Assembly (NCBI RefSeq): GCF_963678635.1
Contig: NC_087064.1
Span: 72,293,465 to 72,357,464 of the forward strand
Length of the DNA stretch: 64,000 nt
Reading direction: 5' to 3'
From: Symsagittifera roscoffensis
Lineage: Eukaryota > Xenacoelomorpha > Acoela > Convolutidae
Made by a program: the position numbers and the translations under genes. The notes beneath the pieces were generated by a model. The model had not been told where the DNA came from. It saw only the letters and a list, made by a program, of their open reading frames with translations, and did no database searches. How positions within the stretch are numbered: the stretch's first letter is position 1; every line of letters begins with the position of its first letter. Shown here in pieces: positions 23,348 through 34,030 of this stretch.

Positions 23348-23913
23348 TGTGACATTCGACCAGAATGGACAAAAGTGCAAATTCAAATTGATGGCCGCTG
23401 ACCTTGAGAATTGGCAGTTTTTGTAGATTAGCGACGTTATTTGAACGATTAGACAAACTGTGAAGGTAAGAATATTCTGGTATTTTAAATTTTTTAAATT
23501 TCGATTGATGACGTGATATTTCCGAGAAACGACGAAATGGCCATTTTTAGAAGAAAAACAGAAAGAGAACACAACAACAACGATAGTTGCGTTAGAATTA
23601 AAATGATTGTGTGCTACAATCGTTACAGAGCCATTCACGCCAACGGTGAAGGGTGTTGGGACAGTGAGTCCAGCCTTCCGGAGAGGAAATAAGAGCGTTA
23701 TTTCCCCGGATTCAAGAATCCGGAGGGGTCTTGAGACTGAACTCAAACTATTTCATACGAACTTTTAGCTTCCTAGTCATGCCTTGAATTAAAATTAACT
23801 AATATCTAGATTCATTTTCTAATAATGAGAAGCTAGGAGTTGAGGGAAAGGGTTGATCCATCTTCGTTGGAGATGATGATTTTTATCTACTGAACAAAAA
23901 CAATAGTAATATA
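23348..23913 (+). repeat. LTR (or solo LTR) at the 5' edge of copy A
   Basis: About 566 bp, from TGTGACATTCGACCAG to a conserved end AACAAAAACAATAGTAATATA. It is clearly related over its length to 51060-51671 (plus) and 53211-53836 (minus), both lying beyond the last gene of the same element family. Similarity stops sharply at both ends. It contains a conserved hairpin CCGGATTCAAGAATCCGG at about 23717-23734. Pol-type coding sequence in the same orientation follows at once, as expected of a 5' LTR. No matching LTR was found at the 3' end of copy A, so the pairing is unproven. Confidence 0.65.
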
Positions 23914-23914
23914 A

Positions 23915-24079
23915 ATGCACATTGACGTGTATGCGGATTACTTAAGTACAATAAGCCCTCAAACACATTCTAGAGCACTCAGGGCATTACTCACGAAAGG
24001 GGGTGGTAAATCAATCAGGATATACAACAGATACACGGAAGCCTATGATCCACATGAGGTCATGATTAACATAAATTGA
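23915..24079 (+). CDS. Short ORF of 54 residues after the LTR
   Basis: It begins with the first ATG after the LTR-like sequence and ends with TGA. It is hydrophilic with a basic GGGK patch and is not recognised. From its position directly before the protease remnant it could be the tail of gag or of a gag-protease polyprotein, the rest being deleted. It may equally be a chance frame. Confidence 0.3.
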   Translation: MHIDVYADYLSTISPQTHSRALRALLTKGGGKSIRIYNRYTEAYDPHEVMININ

Positions 24080-24607
24080 ATTAACATCTACACAAAGACG
24101 TTGATAACATGCGACGAAGATCTAGCCGACCAGATCTAGATTGGTCGAGAAGAACTCGAAGTGAGATTATTAGGACACTGCGGCATGCTGGAAGAAGATG
24201 CGATGCATCTGGGAACGGACGCAGACGTATCTGCACATGTACTGGACATAAACGGGAGGAAGACCCAACTGCGAGGATTGTTGAACACCGAGGATTGTCT
24301 TGAGTGTAAGACCGATTGAAACGTGGAGAAATATGGGATTTGACAAAGATGACTGATAGATTCCAGAATACGACTGTCAGTGGCAAACAAGGGGCGCTGC
24401 GGGTTGTAGACAGAACACCAATAATAGCCTTAAATCTGGGGTTGTGCAACCTGTAGATGAGTTTCCTAATGATAGAGAATCTTGATGAGTTTGAACGATT
24501 TAATTTAGGCAGATATTTCATCAGGAATTTCGATGTAACAATTGATCTTAACAATCCGATGTTCAGGATTTGAAACCCGAAAGGAATTACTTAATTAACA
24601 AGTAAAT
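24080..24607 (+). pseudogene. Gypsy aspartic protease remnant
   Basis: Two frames together resemble a retroviral-type aspartic protease. About 24163-24315 reads a strand-turn-strand segment with VLDINGRK then LRGLLNTED, where families have a LLDTGA active site. About 24320-24580 reads an ILG-like GRYFIRNFDVTIDLNN segment typical of the protease C-terminus, which runs on into the next ORF. The catalytic DTG is changed to NTE, there is a frame change between the halves, and several stops lie within. It is inactive. Confidence 0.6.
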
Positions 24608-24946
24608 TTGATAATGGCGAATGAAAATAAGGTTCCAGTGTTCTTGAATAGAAGGGTAAGGTTGAAAGCAAACGAGGCTGCAATAGTGAGTTTGAGGATG
24701 AAGAAATATAATGAACTAAGTGACAATAAACAAGTTTGTCTAGTACCGAATCCAAATAGTCAAAGTGCTGCTCTTTTAGGAAGATCCTTCTCGGTAACCA
24801 AGAGGGGCCTCTGCGTCAGTGTCTTGTTGAATACTCTTGATATACCAATCACAATCCAGAGAAGGAGGAAACTGGGATACGCACTGCGTATGAAAAGGTC
24901 GTCAAGGTCTATGCGGATAAAATATATCCAATGCAACAACTCATGA
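24608..24946 (+). pseudogene. Pol linker between protease and reverse transcriptase
   Basis: 112 residues. The pattern (VPVFLNRRVRLKANEAA, later GRSF, then LCVSVLLNTLDIPITIQR and KLGYAL) is the beta-rich segment common to gypsy polyproteins between protease and RT. Right after it (24950-24980) the sequence jumps to the end of RT/start of RNase H, so the fingers, palm (YxDD) and thumb of RT have been deleted. Confidence 0.6.
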
Positions 24947-24980
24947 GGCAGAAGGCAAGAAGTTCACGTGGAATAACGCG

Positions 24981-27654
24981 GCAGAGGAGTCATTTCAAAG
25001 GATGAAGAAAGAACTGTTTGAAGCACATGTGCTAGGCATGCCAACAGAGAAAGGAATGTATGTATTGGACACGGATGCATCGGTGGTGGCAACGTCCGGA
25101 ATACTCGATGAAGAACACGACTGGAACAGGAGAACAAGCTTGAGACCAAAAGCCTACGGTAGTAAAGTTTTGAGCGACACGGAGATGAAGTACGGGCACC
25201 CAAACCGTAAATGTTAGCGGTTGTTAGATTTGTGGAAAAGTACAGGGCATAACTAGGTGGCGGGCAGAGGAAAGAATGTCAACAGAGAAAGGAATGTATG
25301 TATTGGACACGGATGCATCGGTGGTGGCAACGTCCGGAATACTCGATGAAGAACACGACTGGAACAGGAGAACAAGCTTGAGACCAAAAGCCTACGGTAG
25401 TAAAGTTTTGAGCGACACGGAGATGAAGTACGGGCACCCAAACCGTAAATGTTAGCGGTTGTTAGATTTGTGGAAAAGTACAGGGCATAACTAGGTGGCG
25501 GGCAGAGGAAAGAATGTCAACAGAGAAAGGAATGTATGTATTGGACACGGATGCATCGGTGGTGGCAACGTCCGGAATACTCGATGAAGAACACGACAGG
25601 AACAGGAGAACAAGCTTGAGACCAAAAACCTACGATAGTAAAGTTTTGAGCGACACGGAGATGAAGTACGGGCACCCAAACCGTAAATATTAGCGGTTGT
25701 TAGATTTGTGGAAAAGTACAGGGCATAACTAGGTGGCGGGAAGAGAAAAGAATGTCAACAGAGAAAGGAATGTATGTATTGGACACGGATGCATCGGTGG
25801 TGGCAACGTCCGGAGTACTCCACGAAGAACAAGACTGGAACAGGAGAACAAGCTTGAGACCAAAAGCCTACGGTACTAAAGTTTTGAGCGACACGGAGAT
25901 GAAGTACGGGCACCCAAACCGTAAATGTTAGCGGTTGTTAGATTTGTGGAAAAGTACCGGGCATAACTAGGTGGTGAGCCCTTCAAACTGCGGGTCAGCA
26001 ACAGGGCACTCAGTTGGTTGAAGACATACTCAATGGATCAGAGGTACATCGGCAGATGGATAGTGCGGTTGGATGGTTATAACATGATCATTGAACATTG
26101 GACGAGGGACAAACACCAAAACGCCTACAACCTGAGCAAGAAGACAGAATTCTACGAGAGACAGGAGCAGAGAGAGGCAGGCTGATAGGCCGGAAATCAA
26201 AGATGGCTTTTCGTTTATGGACAAGGAAACTTATGACAGCCTACCGCTCACAAGATGGCTCGACAAGTCAGGCAAATCGATTAAATACCATCCAGAATTA
26301 CCCACCGAACATCAAAGAAAAGCGATACTGGAGAGAAGTTCTGGATGCCGATGGAAATATTGCTCAAGTCGAAGATACCAAAGGAGACACTGAAGGCAAA
26401 ACGTTACGACCTAGACGAGGTGGAGACAGGAAAGGTGACATTAGGACAGGATTTGAGGAGACTACTTGAGAAGCTGGCTGACGACAAACCCGTGGTCTCG
26501 AACAGTGGAAATGACGGACCGGAAGTCACCATAATGAAAAGGGAAGAAACACATGATGGGAACTCGACGAGAGCCAGGTAACCAGAAAACAAGGAGGTTG
26601 TACGATCACTAGTTGAGAGAATCATGGAAGACATACTCAGACGAACAACGCTTCGAAGGAAGAGAGTGTCGTTCAAGGAGGAAGTTGAACATCTCGGACT
26701 AGATCAAAAGTATGGGGAGTGGCAACCACCAGAGGGGGATGGTGAAGAGGAAAATTTTTCCGGGTAGTCAGGAGGATGGTACGAAGGTTCAGAGAAGAGT
26801 GATGATGAACAACATAGTCTCTGCATAATACTAGCTGAAGAAAAAAGGAGGTATCATGACAAGGAATTGCGAACGGATCCTTCGTCAGGGACATACAAAC
26901 TGGAGTATCATGACGCGAATGGAGGGGAGGAACTGGAGATGGTTGCAATGTCGAGCAAACCTATCAGGGAGCTATCATGCAATTCAAACGTGAGGACGAA
27001 TCTGGAACCGGAGAGCGACAGGGAAGTCTTGAGAAGGATAGTTTGCGTCAAGCTCAAGGACGACGTCCACAATCCGGGGGAACTGAACGGGCAAATGATG
27101 GCACTGAAGGAGCACGTCAAAGCGAGGTACAGGCTATCGGTTCTGATACGAGCCCAGAAGAACGACAAGATGACGAGTAATCTCTCTAAATAGATGCCAC
27201 CGGGAGAGAAGGACAAATGAGTTCTGGAGGAGGAAGCTACATGATTCTGAGCCAGTTCTACAAATAACGGAAGGAATTGCTCTACCACACAGTTGATGGC
27301 GCGAGGGCCTGCAGGAGGAAAGACAAAGAGAAGATATTACACAAACATAACCTCATCATACTACCACAGCTATAACAGAGAGAAGTGTTGTTCAGATCGC
27401 ACGAGCAGATGGGACATCAGGGAATAGATAAGGTGCATCAAAGAATAATACACAGGTTTGACTGGCCAGGGTTGAGGAAGGCTTGTGAAAGATGGGTGAA
27501 TGCATGTCTGTCGTGTTTGCAGGTGAAAGATCCCAGTAAAATGAATTTCACTCTCAAATCTGTGGAGAGCGCGCCATTTAACGAGGTTGTGCAGATCGAC
27601 CATCAAAAGATCTGCATGATAGACTCGTGTTATAACCAAATACTGGTAATACTG
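24981..27654 (+). pseudogene. RNase H / tether / zinc-finger / integrase start, unit 1
   Basis: The RNase H start (MYVLDTDASVVA, first catalytic Asp) is at 25054 and is then repeated in the 238-bp array. The rest of RNase H (LRVSNRALSWLKTY, then GRWIVRLDGYNMIIEH) follows at about 25980-26190. An acidic linker at 26200-27190 and an H2C2 zinc finger (HEQMGH about 27400, CERWVNACLSC about 27490) come next, with the integrase start QIDHQKI about 27595. Multiple stops and frame changes separate these parts. In the duplicated joint the integrase breaks off after about 15 residues past its first catalytic Asp. Confidence 0.65.
25043..25975 (+). repeat. Four tandem copies of a 238-bp RNase H segment
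   Basis: The sequence AACAGAGAAAGGAATGTA recurs at 25043, 25281, 25519 and 25757, exactly 238 bp apart. The fourth copy ends at about 25975, where normal RNase H sequence resumes. Since 238 is not a multiple of three, the frame is lost at each joint; each copy also ends in a TAG or TAA. Confidence 0.9.
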
Positions 27655-29584
27655 GCAGAAGAGTCATTCCAGAGAATAAAGAAGGAGTTGTTTGACGCAC
27701 CGGTGCTAGGGATGCCAACGGAATAAGGAATGTACGTGCTGGACACGGATGCGTCGGTAGTAGCGGTATCTGGCATTCTCCATCAAGAACTGGAATGGAA
27801 TGGGAAGACAGTCTTGAGACCAAAAGCATACAGGAGTAAATTCTTGAGTGATACGGAGATTAAGTACGGGGCGCCTAAAGCAGAGATATTTGCGGTGGTT
27901 ACCTTTGTCGAAAAATACAGGGCATAACTAGTGAGCGAGCCGTTCAAGTTACGAGTCGATAACAGGGCACTCAGCTGGTTGAAAACGTACTCAATGGATC
28001 AGAGGTACATCGGCAGATGGATAGTGCGGTTGGATGGTTATAACATGATCATTGAACATTGGACGAGGGACAAACACCAAAACGCCTACAGCCTGAGCAA
28101 GAAGACAGAATTTTACGAGAGACAAGAGCAGAGAGAGGCAGGCTGGTAGATGGCTTTTCGTTTATGGACAAGGAAACTTATGACAGCCTACCGCTTACAA
28201 GATGGCTCGACAAGTCAGGCAAACAGATTGAATACCATCCAGAATTACCCACCGAGCATCAAGGAAAAGCGATACTGGAGAGAAATTCTGGATGCCGATG
28301 GAAATAATGCTCAAGTCGAAGATAGCAAAGGAGACACTGAAGGCAAACGGTTACGACCTAGACGAGTTGGAGACAGGAAAGGTGACATTAGGACAGGATT
28401 TGAGGAGACTACTCGAGAAGCTGGCTGACGACAAACCCGTGGTCTCGAACAGTGGAAATGACGAACCGGAAGTCACCATAATGATAAGGGAAGAAACACA
28501 TGATGGGAACTCGACGAGAGCCAGGTAACCAGAAAACAAGAGGTTGTACGATCACTAGTCGATAGAATCCCGGAAGACATACTCAGACGAACAACGCTTC
28601 GAAGGAAGAGAGTGTCGTTCAAGGAGGAAGTTGAACATCTCGGACTAGATCAACAGTATGGTGAGTGGCAACCACCAGAGAGGGCTGGTGAAGAAGAAAA
28701 TTTGTCCGGGGAGTCAGGAGGATAGTACCAAGGTACAGAGAAGACTGATGATGAACAAGATAGTCTCTGCATAATACTAGCTGAAGAAAAAAGGAGGTAT
28801 CATGACAAGGAAGTGCGAACGGATCCTTCGTCAGGGACATACAAACTGGATTATCATGACGTGAATGGAGCGGAGGAACTGGAGATGATAGCAATGACGA
28901 GGAAACCTTTCAGGGAGCTATCATGCAATTCAAACATGAGGACGAATCTGGAACCGGAGAGCGACAGGGAAGTCTTGAGAAGGATAGTTTGCGTCAAGCT
29001 CAAGGACGACGTCCACAATCCGGGGGAACTGAACGGACAAATGATGGCACTAAAGGAGCACGTCAAAGCGAGGTACAGGCTATCGGATCTGATACGAGCC
29101 CAGAAGAACGACAAGATGACGAGTAATCTCTCTAAATGGATGCGGACGGGAGAGAAGGAGAAAGGAGTTCTGGAGGAGGATAGCTACAAGATTCTGAGCC
29201 AGTTCTACAAATAACGGAAGGACTTGCTCTACCACACAGCTGATGGCGCGGTGGTGAAGAGAAGATATTACACAAGCATAACCTCATCATATTACCACAG
29301 CTATAACAGACAGAAATGTTGTTCAGATCCCACGAGCGGATGGGACATCAGGGAATAGATAAGGTGCATCAAAGAATACTACACAGGTTTGACTGGCCAG
29401 GGTTGAGGAAGGCTTGTGAAAGATGGGTGAATGCATGTTTGTCGTGTTTGCAGGTGAAAGATCCCAGGAAAAAGAATTTCCCTCTGAAACCTGTGGAGAG
29501 CTCGCCATTTAACGAGGTTGTGAAGATGTACCATCAAAGATCTGCATGACAGACTCGGGTTATAACCAAATACTGGTAATACTG
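27655..29584 (+). pseudogene. RNase H / tether / zinc-finger / integrase start, unit 2
   Basis: Same content as unit 1 without the 238-bp array: RNase H from 27730 (DTDASVV) to about 28150, acidic tether to about 29130, H2C2 finger at about 29340-29460 and integrase start at about 29516-29560. The first integrase Asp is altered here, with KMYHQR in place of QIDHQK. A TAA follows the first RNase H codons (27724-27726), and further stops break the frame. Confidence 0.65.
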
Positions 29585-30963
29585 GCAGAAGAGTCATTCC
29601 AGAGAATAAAGAAGGAGCTGTGTGACGCACTGGTGCTAGGGATGCCAACGGAATAAGGAATGTACGTGCTGGACACGGATGCGTCGGTAGTAGCGGTATC
29701 TGGCATTCTCCATCAAGAACAGGAATGGAATGGGAAGACAGTCTTGACACCAAAAGCATACGGGAGTAAATTCTTGAGTGATACGGAGATGAAGTACGGG
29801 GCGCATAAAACAGAAATGTTTGCGGTCGTTACCTTGTCGAAAAATACAGGGCATACCTGGGGAACGAGCCGTTCAAGTTACGAGTCGACAACAGGGCACT
29901 CAGCTGGTTGAAAACGTACTCAATGGATCAGAGCTACATTGGGAGATGGATAGTTCGCCTGGATGGAAACAATATGATAATTGAGCATAGGACAAGAGAC
30001 AAACCTCAAAATGCCGATAGCTTGAGTAAGAAGACGGAGTTCTACGAGAGACAGGAACAGAGGGAGGCAGATAGGCCAGAAATCAAAGATGGCTTCTCCT
30101 TCATAGATAAGGAAACGTACGATAGTCTTCCACTCACGAAGTGGCTCGACAAGTCTGGCAAACCTATAGAAGATCATCCCGATTTACCAAAGGAGCGTCA
30201 AGTGAAAACAATTTTGAAAAGAAATCAAGGGATGCCGATAGGGATAATGCTCAAGTTAAAAACTGTGAGGGAGACCTTCAAGGCAAAAAGCTGTGATCTC
30301 AATCAAGAGGAAACGGGAAAGGCAGAGATAGGTGATGACTTAAGGAGATTACTCGAGAAACTAGCAGACGATAAACCCGTGGTCGAAAAAAAGGTAAAGA
30401 GGAACCAGAACTCACGATATTGAGAAGGAATGATGCGGATGGTAGCGAGGACTCTTTGGAAGAAAAGAAAACTGATGAAAAAGAAGTCGTGCAGTCATTG
30501 GTTGAGAGAATCAGTTACTTAAGCGGACTATGGTTAGGAAGAAGAAGGTGGCAATCAAGGAGGAGGCTGAACACCTTGGACTGGGTCAAGAGTCCGGGGA
30601 GTGGCCCACTGCAGAATAAGATTCTGAAGAAGAAAAATTGTCCGGGGAGTGTGAGAAATGGGATGAAGACCCAGAGAAGAGCAGCGTTGACCAAGATAGT
30701 CTATGCCTGACAATGGCAGAAGAGAAGATGAGGCACCGCGACAGGCAGCTAGAGACGGATCCTTCCTCAGGAACGTACAATTTGGATCAGCAGGAGGTGT
30801 GCGGAGGTGAAGAAATTGAGAAAATTGCTGTATCAAGGAAACCGTTCAGGGAGCTATCGTGCAACCCAAATTTCAGAACAAATCTGGTGCCAGAAGATGA
30901 CAGGAAGGTCTCGAGGAGGATAGTTTGCGTCAAGCTGAAAGACTACATCCAACAGTCCTGGAG
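29585..30963 (+). pseudogene. RNase H and tether, unit 3
   Basis: RNase H starts at 29660 (DTDASVV), changes frame near 29835-29900, and continues in the 171-residue frame 29908-30423 (GRWIVRLDGNNMIIEH, about residues 11-26). An acidic, charged tether follows (30423-30963), itself in two or three frames. RNase H would degrade the RNA strand during reverse transcription. The catalytic residues seen are Asp of DTDAS and Asp of VDNRALS; the frame breaks make it non-functional. Confidence 0.6.
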
Positions 30964-30965
30964 AA

Positions 30966-32785
30966 ATGAATGGTCAGAAAATGGCACAGAAGGAACACGT
31001 CAAGGCAAGATATAGGCTGTCAGATCTAATACGAGCCCAAAAGAATGACAAGATGACAAGCAACCTCTCCAAATGGATTCAGACGGGAGCCAAAGAGAAA
31101 GGGGATCTGGAAGAAGACAGCTACAAGATTTTGAGCCAGTTCTACAAGGAGAGAAAAGATTTACTCTATCACACAGCTGATGGGGTGGTAGCATGCAGAA
31201 GAAAGGGTGAGGAGAAGACACTACACAAGCATAACATCATCATACTACCACAGTTATACCAGACTGAAGTCTTATTCAGATCGCATGATCAAATGGGGCA
31301 CAAGGGGATAGACAATGTGCAACAGAGAACACCACACAGGTTTGATTGGCCGGGATTAAGGAAGGCTTGTGAAAAATGGGTGAACGCGTGTCTGGCATGC
31401 ATACAGGTGAAAGACTCACGGAAGATGAACTTCCCACTCAAGTCCGTTGAGAGCTCGGAGTTCAACGAGGTTGTGCAGATAGACCACCAGAAGATCTGCA
31501 TGACAGAGTCGGGATACAACCAAATACTTGTCATAATAGACCACTTTACGAAGTTGGCAGAAGCGGTGCCCTGTCAAACAGCCTCAGCGGAGGAGACTTG
31601 TGACACATGATAACACATTGGATATCACGATATGGTTGTCCGATGACATTCCAGTCGGAAAACGGGAAAGCCTTCGTGGGTGACCTGACAAAAGAATTGA
31701 TGAGGAGGTCACACAATGCTCAAGCGCACTCAACGACTTCCCATCCTCAGACTAAAGAGTTAGTGAAGAGACAGAACAGAGAATTGGTGAACAGGCTGAG
31801 GGTATATTGCTCGAGATACATGACAGACTGGGATAAATATCTGCCGCAAGTGGTAGGGGCGTACAACAGCACGCAACACTCGACGACAGGAATCAGTCCC
31901 TTCATGATGTTAACGGGCAGGGAGAGAGCAATGTCTATAACATTCTTTTACCCAAAATACGAGGGGAAAAAGACGTCGCCTCAAGCTTATGTGAAAGAAG
32001 CGGTCAAGAGACAACAGGAACTAAACGAGCTCTGCACGAGGAACACGGCGCAAGCACAAATGAGGCAGCGGAAGAAATACGATGAGAGGATACTTCAAGC
32101 GAAACCGTATGCAGTGGGCCAATACGTCTGGGTGTTCCAGAACATCATACCTCCCAAGGGGAGGTAGAAACTACTTAAGAAATGGCGTGGACCGTTCATG
32201 AGAACGGAAGTACACCAGCAGGGACGGTTCTACCGCTTGAATACGGGACGAGCATTACTGAAACCTCATGTCCCATCCCCGGAAGATGGGCGCGTACCGC
32301 AGAATATGGAGGGACTAGAGTACCTATTGGTAGAGCCAGCATGCGAAGTGAACGGAAAAGGCACCAGAGAAAAGAATGATGGCAACAAAGACGTGAGCAT
32401 GGATGACAATGAGAAGATAGATGCACACTCAGATGCTGAATCCTATGCGGAAGAGGACTGGAATGATCCAGAGCAGAACGAGGTGCCAAAGTGGACGGAA
32501 CCAGACTTTCCGGGATCAGTAGGAACAAGGAGTGGCATTCGGAAACGGACAGGCATGAGATATAACAGGTACGGGGATGACTTCTTGATTGACAAGATAC
32601 AGCCTGACGAGTTAAGCGAAGAGTTACTGAGTGTGGACGAATTGGTAGCCGATGATGAATGGCAAATGATCAACAACAGCGAGCACTACCCGCAAGAAGA
32701 CTACTCCACACCAGAACAAGAAACAGATCTGGAGCAGAGCGAGATAGAAAGGAGGGAAAATACAAACTTGAGGATACTGGAATGA
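30966..32785 (+). pseudogene. Integrase, Ty3/gypsy type, with altered catalytic residues
   Basis: Frame 30966-31610 holds the H2C2 finger (HDQMGHKG, then CEKWVNACLAC) and the start of the catalytic core with the first Asp (QIDHQKI). A frameshift near 31600 leads to 31607-32785, which holds the rest of the core (GCPMTFQSENGKAF; HPQTKELVKRQN) and, after an in-frame TAG at 32165-32167, a GPY/F module (KKWRGPF) and an acidic tail. Where active enzymes have D-N-G and E-R-Q, this copy has E and K, so two of the three catalytic acidic residues are replaced. This is the only unit with the full integrase. Confidence 0.8.
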
Positions 32786-33570
32786 ATGCGCGATCTCAAG
32801 AGCGAAGGAGATGAAGAGCAAAGCATCCAGCAGGTCGACGTGTCAGCGGAAAAACACATGAAAACGAAAGATCCCCTCTTCGGTTGGACAGCAACCGACA
32901 GGCCGCTCGAGATACCGCCAGATAATTTAGACCCAGCATCATCGACGGGGACGTCTATAAATATTTTTGTCCGGGGAGTGGGGGTAGGACTTACCCACAC
33001 CAAAAATTTGATGATAAAGAAACTCGGAGACGCGAGACACACCAACGGGCTGGAACTGGATAAGGAAGAGGCTGAGCCTGCCATAGGACGGAAATTCAAA
33101 ATAAAATTTGATATACCCAATGAATATTCAGAGAACATCCTGATCACGGACAGCGACTTCATTTTGTCAGATAGGACAAGCGTGATCTGTATAAGTGCGG
33201 ACATAGGCTTCAAATCGAGACTAGAGGCTGATTTCAAGAGAGACTATCAGAACGTGGAGTTTCTATTCAGACAGAGACCGGGGTTGGGGGAATGGCTGCG
33301 CTTCCCCCATCAGTTTCACAAGTTCGGGGTAAATATCTGTGCTTTTTGGTAACGAGGATCAATGAAAGGAACATGATAGATCCTGAGCACCTGACAAGGC
33401 TGAGAATTTTCATGGTTGAAAGAGGCATAATGGAGGTCTCAATGCCGGTCTATGACCCAAACAGGGGCAAATTGAACCCAAGGGAATTATACGCTATCCT
33501 ACACGTGGTCTTTGCAGAAACGGAGACAACGGTACACCTACACAAGAAGTATTACTTGAGTATCACCTGA
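32786..33570 (+). pseudogene. Macro-like (ADP-ribose-binding) domain joined to the end of pol
   Basis: The frame begins directly after the TGA that ends the integrase tail and is in the same frame, so an intact element would probably make it as part of pol. An acidic leader (to ~33090) is followed by a fold resembling TARG1/OARD1-type macro domains: ICISADIGFKSRLEADFKRDY, a GEWLRF loop, then after a frameshift at 33300-33340 a strand CFLVTR, a helix (LTRLRIFMVERG), the loop MPVYDPNRGKL and the final helix and strand to HKKYYLSI. In true macro domains the loop reads P-x-I-G-C-G-L, and here it is PVYDPNRGKL, so ADP-ribose binding is unproven. Copy B has the same domain at 63795-64000. Confidence 0.5.
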
Positions 33571-33590
33571 GTTTCGGGCGGACGAGGAGA

Positions 33591-33659
33591 TCTCAAGTCA
33601 GGTACAAAGGGGGTCTCAAAATGGGTACAAAGGGGGTCTCAAGTTGGGTACAAAGGGGC
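33591..33659 (+). repeat. 23-bp minisatellite, three units
   Basis: Three head-to-tail 23-bp units of the form TCTCAAGTTGGGTACAAAGG plus GGG, just after the macro-like domain. Confidence 0.85.
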
Positions 33660-33924
33660 GCGAAGCAGGTAGATGGATTTTAACGCAATTGGGATGACAA
33701 TTTGATTTTAAGGAGTCAACGGTGCTTAAACCTGAAATGAATCTGCATCCTCTTAAAATTTCTAATTGATTTATTTTAGTGAAATATATAATGGGATAAC
33801 ATTTTAAACACAATAATGAGGGGGGGTTTAGGTTAGGAATAGAACATTTTGGTCTAAAAAATGTTTTTTTTTTTCAGATTGATTTGTAAAATTGAACCGA
33901 CACCCAAGCGGTCTCAGACGACTT
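33660..33924 (+). other. Non-coding spacer
   Basis: AT-rich stretch between the two minisatellites. No gene or recognisable signal was seen. Confidence 0.5.
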
Positions 33925-34012
33925 TCTCAAGTCTAACTGGTACGGTACGGTACTCTCAAGTCTAACTGGTACGGTATTCTCAAGTCTAACTGGTACGGTA
34001 CTCTCAAGTCGG
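33925..34012 (+). repeat. 24-29-bp minisatellite, three and a half units
   Basis: Units TCTCAAGTCTAACTGGTACG plus GTAC (the first with an extra GGTAC) start at 33925, 33954, 33978 and 34002, ending 18 bases before the next frame. They share TCTCAAGT with the array at 33591. Confidence 0.85.
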
Positions 34013-34030
34013 TTAATACGCAAGATCAAA

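Larger units (their letters stand above)
24981..31530 (+). repeat. Triplicated ~1.95-kb segment: RNase H to integrase core start
   Basis: Units start at GCAGARGAGTCATTYCA at 24981, 27655 and 29585. Unit 1 is about 2674 bp, of which 714 bp are three extra copies of a 238-bp sub-repeat; unit 2 is about 1930 bp; unit 3 continues into the rest of the integrase. Each joint fuses the integrase codons for NQILVI to the RT/RNase H border, so the duplication is tandem and head to tail. Units 1 and 2 are closer to each other than to unit 3. Confidence 0.85.

Noticed and set aside
24081-24554. 157-codon minus-strand frame
   Set aside because: It is antisense to the gypsy protease remnant, which has recognisable motifs on the plus strand.
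26404-29759. Minus-strand frames of 80-126 codons through the amplified RNase H/integrase units
   Set aside because: Shadows of the pol frames on the opposite strand; they repeat with the tandem units.
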